Source: an uncultured Pelagibacteraceae bacterium
Lineage (GTDB): Bacteria > Pseudomonadota > Alphaproteobacteria > Pelagibacterales > Pelagibacteraceae
Assembly (NCBI GenBank): GCA_902623975.1
Contig: CACNVR010000002.1
Span: 1 to 64,000 of the forward strand
Length of the DNA: 64,000 nt
Direction of reading: 5' to 3'
This document shows positions 57,729-64,000 of this stretch, one piece after another. Position 1 is the stretch's first letter. Every line of letters begins with the position of its first letter. The notes under the pieces are model-generated. The model made no database searches, was not told where the DNA came from, and was given only the letters and a program-made list of their open reading frames with translations. Made by a program: the position numbers and the translations under genes.

Positions 57729-60572
57729 ATGTTATTAAAAGATTATTTTCCAAACATTGATAGAAAAATAAGTAATATTTTTTTTTCAGGAATTTCTTTT
57801 AACAGCTCTAAAGTAAAAAAAAATGACATCTTTTTTGCGATTAAAGGTAATAAAACTGATGGAAATAAATTCATACCCTTTGTAATTAAAAGAGGGTGTA
57901 AAATAATAGTATCTGAGAGAAAATCTAAAAAATTTCAAGATAAAATTCATTTTATTTATACTAAAAATATTAGAAAATTGTTGGCCGAAGTAGCATTTAA
58001 AATTTTCAAAAAAAGACCGAGAAATCTTGTTGCTATTACAGGGACTAACGGAAAATCATCTATTGCGAATTTCTATTATCAAATATTAGATTTAAATAAA
58101 AAGAGTGTAGCTTCTATTGGAACTCTTGGGGTTAAATCAAAAAAATTAAAAATGAATTTGTCTAATACAACAGTAGATCCAATACAATTAGGTAAAATAT
58201 TGAGAAAACTTAAAGATTTTAAAATAGAAAACGTAGTCTTGGAAGCATCAAGTCACGGTCTGAAACAAAACAGATTGGATGGTTTAAAATTTAATTCATC
58301 AATATTTACCAATTTATCTCAGGATCATTTAGATTATCATAAAAATCTAAATGCTTATTTGAGAGCGAAACTTTACTTGTTTGAAAATTTGGTAAAAAAA
58401 AGAGGTAATGTCATAACAGATGAAAAAATACCAGAGTTTGAAAAGATTAAAAAAATTACAATTGAAAAAAACTTAATACTTAACACTCTTTCTGATAAGA
58501 AAAATAAATTTGAAATCATATCTCATAATTTTAAAGGAAATTCTCAACAACTGAAAATCAAATTCAATAATTCAATAAAAAATATTGAACTAAATTTAAT
58601 AGGAAAAATACAAATTAAGAATGTATTAATGGCAATTATTGCTGCAAAAAAAAGTGATGTTAGTATTGATAACATTTTAAAAGTTATTCCAAAACTCAAA
58701 CCTGTTGAGGGTAGATTTGAAATTATTGGTAAAATTAAAAATAAGTCAAAAGTTGTACTTGATTATGCACACACACCAGAGGCCCTAAAAACGTGCATTG
58801 TAAATTTAAGAGAACAATTTCCTAATAAGAAAATTAATATTTTATTTGGATGTGGTGGTAATAGAGATCGAGATAAAAGATCAAAAATGGGTTACATTGC
58901 TCATAAATATTCAGATGATATTTATTTAACAAATGATAATCCAAGAAATGAAAATCCCTCTAAAATAAGAAAAGATATTAAGAGAGGAATAAAAAGAGAC
59001 AATATAATAGAAATTTCCAATAGGGCCAAAGCGATAAGGAAAGCAATCAAAAATTTATGTACCGGTGAAATTTTATTAGTAGCTGGTAAAGGTCATGAAA
59101 ATACTCAAGAAATTGGAAAAAAAAAAATTTTTTTTTCAGATAAAAAAATTATTTTGGATGCAATTAAAGTTAAAAACTTTGATTTATCAAATAACTTAAA
59201 ATTAGATATTCTCAAAGAGTTGTCTAGATATAGGAAAATTCCCTCTTCAACATACTTTAACAGTGCAAGAATAAATTCTAAAGAAGTAAAAAAAAATGAT
59301 ATTTTTTTTGCTATAAAAGGTAAAAAAAATGATGGAAATAAATTTGTAAAACAATCACTTAAAAAAGGTGCATCGATAGCAATCGTTAATAGAATTCAAG
59401 GCAATCTTGATATTGAGCGTCAAATAAAGGTTAAAAATACTCTTAAATTTTTAACAGATATTTCGAGGGTTTTTCGAAATAATATTAGTACAAAAATAAT
59501 TGCTATAACTGGAAGTTGTGGAAAAACAACTCTTAAAGAATTATTAAGTAGTTCATTAAAAAAGGTTTCTAAAGTCGGTATGTCACCAAAATCTTATAAT
59601 AATAAATTTGGTGTGCCTCTTAGTCTTTTAAATTTAAATCAAAATGATAATTATGGAGTTTTGGAGATTGGCATGGATAAAAAAGGAGAAATTGATTATT
59701 TATCGAGTATTATTAAGCCAGATATTAGTGTAATTACCAACATAAATTATGCTCATGCAAAAAATTTTAAAAATATTAAACATATCGCTTTAGCAAAGTC
59801 CGAAATTATAAATAATACTAATCCTGATGGTTTTGTTGTGTTAAACGCTGATGATAAATTCTATAAATTTCATGAAAAAATAGCTCTAGATAGGAACTTA
59901 AATGTAACTTCTTTTGGTATTAAAAATAGAAATGCAGATATAAAATTTCTCAGTATTAAAAAAAGAGGAAAAAATTTCAAGATTAATCTTAAAGTTAGAA
60001 GTTTAAAAGTATATTTTTTTATTTCAAATGATTTCACAAGTCACATCTATAATATTCTAGCAACGATAGCCGTAATGAATATCCATATAAATGTGTCTCA
60101 ATTAAATAAAAATAATTTTTTAAATTTTCAAGCCCCACAAGGTAGGGGGGATTTTTTAAAAATAAAAATGAATAAAAAAATTATTAATCTAATAGATGAA
60201 AGTTATAATTCTAATCCTCTATCATTAAAAACAGCAATACTTAATTATGAAAAGATTGAAACGAAAAAATCAAAAAAATATCTTTTACTAGGAGATATGT
60301 TGGAACTTGGAAGTCATTCAAAAAAATTACATGAGGCTATTGCACCCATAATAAATAAGGCTAAAGTTGACAAAATCTATGTAAAAGGAAACAGGGCAAG
60401 ACTTATATTTAATAAATTATCAAAATCGAAGAAAGGTAGAGTTTTATTTAATAATAATCAAATAATCGAAATGATTAAAAATGATTTAAATAATGATGAT
60501 TATTTAATGATAAAAGCCTCAAATGCGACAGGTTTTAATAAGATAGTTAGAGATATAAAAGGTTTTAATTAA
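57729..60572 (+). CDS. murE-murF: MurE-MurF fusion: UDP-MurNAc tripeptide synthetase and D-Ala-D-Ala adding enzyme
   Basis: One open frame of 947 residues encodes two Mur ligases. MurE (about 1-490) has ATP loop AITGTNGKSSIANF (near 105), DYAHTPEALK and TNDNPRNENPSKI, whose DNPR box marks meso-diaminopimelate addition. MurF (about 495-947) has ITGSCGKTTLKELL (near 595), EIGMDKKGEIDYL and DESYNSNPLSLKTAI. Both halves keep catalytic motifs, so both should work. ATG 57729 is chosen; the track starts at TTG 57723 inside the ftsI stop. The stop shares one base with mraY (TAATG). Confidence 0.93.
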   Translation: MLLKDYFPNIDRKISNIFFSGISFNSSKVKKNDIFFAIKGNKTDGNKFIPFVIKRGCKIIVSERKSKKFQDKIHFIYTKNIRKLLAEVAFKIFKKRPRNLVAITGTNGKSSIANFYYQILDLNKKSVASIGTLGVKSKKLKMNLSNTTVDPIQLGKILRKLKDFKIENVVLEASSHGLKQNRLDGLKFNSSIFTNLSQDHLDYHKNLNAYLRAKLYLFENLVKKRGNVITDEKIPEFEKIKKITIEKNLILNTLSDKKNKFEIISHNFKGNSQQLKIKFNNSIKNIELNLIGKIQIKNVLMAIIAAKKSDVSIDNILKVIPKLKPVEGRFEIIGKIKNKSKVVLDYAHTPEALKTCIVNLREQFPNKKINILFGCGGNRDRDKRSKMGYIAHKYSDDIYLTNDNPRNENPSKIRKDIKRGIKRDNIIEISNRAKAIRKAIKNLCTGEILLVAGKGHENTQEIGKKKIFFSDKKIILDAIKVKNFDLSNNLKLDILKELSRYRKIPSSTYFNSARINSKEVKKNDIFFAIKGKKNDGNKFVKQSLKKGASIAIVNRIQGNLDIERQIKVKNTLKFLTDISRVFRNNISTKIIAITGSCGKTTLKELLSSSLKKVSKVGMSPKSYNNKFGVPLSLLNLNQNDNYGVLEIGMDKKGEIDYLSSIIKPDISVITNINYAHAKNFKNIKHIALAKSEIINNTNPDGFVVLNADDKFYKFHEKIALDRNLNVTSFGIKNRNADIKFLSIKKRGKNFKINLKVRSLKVYFFISNDFTSHIYNILATIAVMNIHINVSQLNKNNFLNFQAPQGRGDFLKIKMNKKIINLIDESYNSNPLSLKTAILNYEKIETKKSKKYLLLGDMLELGSHSKKLHEAIAPIINKAKVDKIYVKGNRARLIFNKLSKSKKGRVLFNNNQIIEMIKNDLNNDDYLMIKASNATGFNKIVRDIKGFN

Positions 60573-61657
60573 TGTTATATCAATTTTTATTAAATTTCGT
60601 AGATACTTATGGGTTTTTAAACGTTTTTAAATATCTAACATTTAGAACCGGCTTATCGGTTTTTACATCCTTAGTATTAGTCCTTATAATTGGTGGCCCA
60701 TTTATAAAATTTTTTTCAAATCAAAAAATATTTAATCCAATACGTAATGATGGACCAGAGGATCATATTGTAAAAAAAATAGGCACCCCAACAATGGGTG
60801 GTCTTATAATTTTATTAGGATTGTTAGTATCAGTGTTATGTTGGGGAGATCTATCAAATATCAATATACTATTTTGTATATATATTGCTATTTCTTTTGG
60901 ATTACTTGGGGCTTATGACGATTATAAAAAAATTAAGTTTAGCAATTCCTCAGGAATTACCTCAAAATTAAAAATATTTTTACAATTTATTTTAGCAATT
61001 GTAGGAGTTAGTTTTTATGTTTATTTTGTAGATTACCAAGATATTACTAATTTATATTTTCCATTTTTTAAAAATTTAATTATTAATCTTGGGTGGTTTT
61101 TTATACCTTTTTCAGTTTTTGTTATAATTGGTTCATCTAATGCAGTAAATCTTACTGATGGTTTAGATGGATTAGCAACAGTTCCAGTAATATTAGTTGC
61201 AGCTTGTTTTGCCTTCATAAGTTATGTTACTGGAAATATAGTTTTTTCTGATTATCTCCAAATACCTTATATTGAGGGAACAGGAGAAATTGCAATTTTT
61301 TGTGGTGCAATAATAGGTTCTTGTTTAGGATTTTTGTGGTTTAACGCTCCACCGGCTAAAATTTTTATGGGTGATACTGGCTCGTTATCACTAGGTGGAT
61401 CATTGGGTGCGGTAGGGATAATCACTAAACATGAAATTGTATTAGCTATAACGGGTGGACTTTTTGTTCTTGAGGCTGTCTCAGTTATGGTTCAGGTCAT
61501 TTCTTTTAAACTTACAGGAAAAAGAATTTTTAAAATGGCACCGATACATCATCATTTTGAGAAGAAAGGCTGGCCAGAGTCAACTGTTGTAATAAGGTTT
61601 TGGATTATTTCAATAATTTTAGCTATGATTGGCTTAGCTACCCTCAAATTAAGGTAA
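60572..61657 (+). CDS. mraY: Phospho-N-acetylmuramoyl-pentapeptide transferase
   Basis: The 361-residue polytopic protein has PTMGGLIILLGLLVSVL, GAYDDYKKIKFSNSSGI (catalytic Asp-Asp), SSNAVNLTDGLDGLATVP, FMGDTGSLSLGGSLGAVGIITKHE and APIHHHFEKKGWPESTVVIRFW. It makes lipid I on undecaprenyl phosphate in the inner membrane. TAATG junctions flank it on both sides. Confidence 0.98.
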   Translation: MLYQFLLNFVDTYGFLNVFKYLTFRTGLSVFTSLVLVLIIGGPFIKFFSNQKIFNPIRNDGPEDHIVKKIGTPTMGGLIILLGLLVSVLCWGDLSNINILFCIYIAISFGLLGAYDDYKKIKFSNSSGITSKLKIFLQFILAIVGVSFYVYFVDYQDITNLYFPFFKNLIINLGWFFIPFSVFVIIGSSNAVNLTDGLDGLATVPVILVAACFAFISYVTGNIVFSDYLQIPYIEGTGEIAIFCGAIIGSCLGFLWFNAPPAKIFMGDTGSLSLGGSLGAVGIITKHEIVLAITGGLFVLEAVSVMVQVISFKLTGKRIFKMAPIHHHFEKKGWPESTVVIRFWIISIILAMIGLATLKLR

Positions 61658-62955
61658 TGAAAAATATTTCAAATATTTTTTTTGATAAAAAAATTTTGAT
61701 ATACGGCCTTGGCAAAAGTGGGGTTGCTGCTTTTAAATTTTTAAAAAAATATAACAATGTTTTTTTATATGATGATTTTTATTCCAATATTAAAGTTTCA
61801 AAATTTAAAAAGTATCTTGTAAATCACAAGCAAATCTCTGACAAAGATTTTGATAAAATAATCTTAAGTCCGGGTATAGACATAAATAAATGTAAATTAT
61901 CTAAATTTTTAAAAAAGAATTATAATAAGATCCACTCTGATTTAGACGTTTTTTATGCCTTTTATAAAAATGATTGCATTACAATTACAGGCACAAATGG
62001 AAAATCTACTACATGTCAATTGATGTATGAAGTTTTATTAAATCAAAAATTTGATGTTAGATTGGTCGGCAATATTGGTAATCCCATTTTAAATTTAAAA
62101 AGAATTAAGAAGAAAACAATTTTTGTAATTGAGGCTTCATCTTATCAATTAGAATATAGCAAGTATTTTAGGTCGAAGTATTCAGTTATATTAAATTTAG
62201 CACCTGATCATCTTGAAAGACATAAAACTTTAAACAATTATATTAACGCGAAATTTGAATTATTAAAAAATCAAATTAAAGGTGATTTGGCTTTTATAAA
62301 CAAGAATGACTATTTTATTTCAAAAAAAATTAAAAGAAATAAATATAAAAGTAAATTAATTAAGGTAGATACAAAAAAGATAAGCAGATTTATAAAACAA
62401 AAATATAATAATTATTTTTTTACCAGAACAAATAAAGAAAATTTATCTTTTGTCTTAGCTATATCAAAAAAAATAAATCTTAAAAAAGACTTATTAAATG
62501 AAACTATAAAAAATTTTAAAGGACTTAAGTATCGTCAACAAGTAGTTTTTCAAAAAAAAAATATCACAATAATTAACGATTCTAAGTCTACTAGTTTTTC
62601 GTCATCAATAGATCTTCTAAAATCTGGTGGTAATATTTATTGGATATTAGGTGGAGTTAATAAAAAAGGAGATAAATTTAAAATATCAAAAAAAGATTGT
62701 AAAAATGTCAAAGCTTTCATTTTTGGGAAAAATAAAAAATTTTTCATAAAAAAACTTAAAGGTAAAATTGAATATAAGTGTTTTTTAAATCTCAAAGATA
62801 CTATTAAAAAAATTTCAGATATGAGCAAAAAACAAAAAGTTGATAATAAGATTATCTTATTTAGTCCCAGTGCAGCATCATTCGACAGCTTTTTAAACTT
62901 TGAGGATAGAGGGCAATATTTCAACAAAATTATTAAAAAGCACAAATGGATATAA
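61657..62955 (+). CDS. murD: UDP-N-acetylmuramoylalanine-D-glutamate ligase
   Basis: The 432-residue ligase has the N-terminal Rossmann LIYGLGKSGVAAFKFL, the ATP loop ITITGTNGKSTTCQLMYEVLL, VGNIGNPIL, EASSYQLEY and INDSKSTSFSSSIDLL. It adds D-Glu to UDP-MurNAc-L-Ala. ATG 61657 is chosen over the track's 61600, which lies inside mraY. It overlaps ftsW by 10 nt. Confidence 0.96.
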   Translation: MKNISNIFFDKKILIYGLGKSGVAAFKFLKKYNNVFLYDDFYSNIKVSKFKKYLVNHKQISDKDFDKIILSPGIDINKCKLSKFLKKNYNKIHSDLDVFYAFYKNDCITITGTNGKSTTCQLMYEVLLNQKFDVRLVGNIGNPILNLKRIKKKTIFVIEASSYQLEYSKYFRSKYSVILNLAPDHLERHKTLNNYINAKFELLKNQIKGDLAFINKNDYFISKKIKRNKYKSKLIKVDTKKISRFIKQKYNNYFFTRTNKENLSFVLAISKKINLKKDLLNETIKNFKGLKYRQQVVFQKKNITIINDSKSTSFSSSIDLLKSGGNIYWILGGVNKKGDKFKISKKDCKNVKAFIFGKNKKFFIKKLKGKIEYKCFLNLKDTIKKISDMSKKQKVDNKIILFSPSAASFDSFLNFEDRGQYFNKIIKKHKWI

Positions 62956-64000
62956 AAAATTTTATATTTAGAAAATATTATGAATGGTGGAAAAATTTAG
63001 ATAAATTTATTTTTTCTGTCATTATTTTATTGTTTTTAACAGGATTATTTTTTTCACTAGTATCAACATCATTAATAGCATCAGACAAATTAGATACTAA
63101 TGATTATTCATTTTTTTTTAAACATCTTGTTTTCATCATTTTAGGTCTGATAATTATTTTTTTATTTTCATCTTTAGATCAGGAGCAACTTTATAAATTT
63201 TCTGTTATGATTTTTTTAATTTCAACAGTTTTATTGGTTTTAGTACCAATTATAGGAGTTGAGGTGAAAGGATCTAAAAGATGGATTGATTTTTACTTAT
63301 TACCAAGATTTCAACCAATAGAACTTGTTAAACCTTTTTTAATTATATTTGTAAGTCTAACTTTAACTTATAAAAGATATCACAACATATATTTAAAGTA
63401 TTTATTTTCATTTTTAATTACACTTTTTATAGCTTTGTTATTAGCAATGCAGCCAGATATAGGTCAGACTATTTTAATTTTTTCAAGTTGGTTAATATTA
63501 ATTTTTACCTCAGGAATAAACATTTTACCTTTAATAATATTATTTTTTACTTTAGTGTCTGTAATTTTATACTTAATTTTTTTTGTTAATAAATTTGAAT
63601 ATATTAAAGATAGACTTTTTTCCTTTTTTGATAGTGATACTGGAACTCATAATTTTCAATCTGATAAAGCAATTGAGTCAATTATTAGCGGTGGTTTTTT
63701 TGGAAAGGGTATAGGAGAAGGAACTCTAAAAAATAGAGTTCCAGAAGCTCATACAGATTATATTATTTCAGTTATTTCTGAGGAATTTGGTATTATTGCC
63801 ATAATTTTAATTTTATCGTTATTTTTAATATTTATCTATTCAGTTTTTAAAAAGGTCTATTTAGAAGATAATGAAAAAACAAAATTAGTATTAGTAGGAT
63901 GTTCAAGTTTGATTTTGATGCAAACAATTATACACACTGGTGTAAATATAAGACTTTTTCCTACAACTGGTATGACACTACCTTTTATAAGTTACGGAGG
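62946..64000 (+). CDS. ftsW: Septal peptidoglycan polymerase FtsW, cut by window edge
   Basis: My translation from ATG 62946 gives 351 residues to the window end: MDIKNFIFRKYYEWWKNLDKF, then about nine membrane helices. SEDS-family motifs are VEVKGSKRWIDF, AMQPDIGQTILIF, PEAHTDYIISVISEEFG and, at the edge, GMTLPFISYGG. It polymerises glycan at the septum with FtsI. It is missing from the ORF track because its stop lies beyond 64000. Confidence 0.95.
   Translation, partial: MDIKNFIFRKYYEWWKNLDKFIFSVIILLFLTGLFFSLVSTSLIASDKLDTNDYSFFFKHLVFIILGLIIIFLFSSLDQEQLYKFSVMIFLISTVLLVLVPIIGVEVKGSKRWIDFYLLPRFQPIELVKPFLIIFVSLTLTYKRYHNIYLKYLFSFLITLFIALLLAMQPDIGQTILIFSSWLILIFTSGINILPLIILFFTLVSVILYLIFFVNKFEYIKDRLFSFFDSDTGTHNFQSDKAIESIISGGFFGKGIGEGTLKNRVPEAHTDYIISVISEEFGIIAIILILSLFLIFIYSVFKKVYLEDNEKTKLVLVGCSSLILMQTIIHTGVNIRLFPTTGMTLPFISYG

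Overview
The window looks like a piece of a streamlined SAR11-type (Pelagibacterales, Alphaproteobacteria) chromosome. The evidence is compositional and contextual: very AT-rich DNA, Lys/Asn/Ile-rich proteins, almost no intergenic space, many stop/start overlaps of the TAATG or ATGA type, an alphaproteobacterial b/b' ATP synthase F0 operon, a CcrM-type methyltransferase, petABC, a PetP/PetR-like regulator trio and carotenoid genes. I see no insertion sequence, prophage, CRISPR array or genomic island. This is core genome, and its interest lies in reduced or unusual versions of core parts.

Layout. 1-7770 (minus) reads as one long unit: dciA - dsbA-like - smc - atpI-B-E-b'-b - crtI - crtB (cut by the window edge). 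Back to back with it, 7771-9890 (plus) holds mutY and an FAD monooxygenase. 9881-12359 (minus) holds ccrM, rnhB and a family-4-like uracil-DNA glycosylase. 12371-16290 (plus) holds a TPR protein, ispE, tRNA-Gln and the CCA-adding enzyme. 16287-18067 (minus) holds greA, hemF and trmL. 18161-20718 (plus) is petABC. 20695-26661 (minus) holds ychF, pth, rplY, prs, pgeF, midA and lgt. A ubiK-like gene follows on plus, then a histidine kinase, an OmpR-type regulator and a MarR regulator on minus, then ilvE on plus. 30295-36040 (minus) holds pgsA, uvrC, folB, a FolM-like reductase and uvrB. Next come aspC (plus), an ADP-ribosylglycohydrolase-like gene and trxB (minus), an ELM1-like gene and a 2OG-Fe(II) oxygenase (plus), a small membrane protein, and carB and carA (minus). 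45674-50014 (plus) is yqeY-dnaG-rpoD-tRNA-Val-tRNA-Met. mlaC/mlaA (minus) and an amidase (plus) lead to RNase P RNA. Then comes the division/cell-wall cluster mraZ-ftsZ-rsmH-ftsL-ftsI-murE/murF fusion-mraY-murD-ftsW, which runs off the right edge.

The observations I think most deserve checking are these. (1) A tRNA-Val(GAC) has intact stems, but its T-loop is AGCGTAA and its D-loop lacks the G18G19 pair. (2) The ccrM promoter carries two GANTC sites, one helical turn apart, in or at the edge of its -35/-10 spacer, which suggests methylation feedback. (3) An SMC of only 798 residues has no recognisable hinge. (4) A DnaG primase has lost three of four zinc ligands. (5) ftsZ is displaced to directly behind mraZ, under a promoter with 10-bp-phased MraZ boxes and a GANTC in the -35. 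(6) MurE and MurF are fused. (7) The start codons of dciA and mutY abut in CATATG with no intergenic base.

All functional calls come from reading motifs and gene order. No database search or folding software was run.
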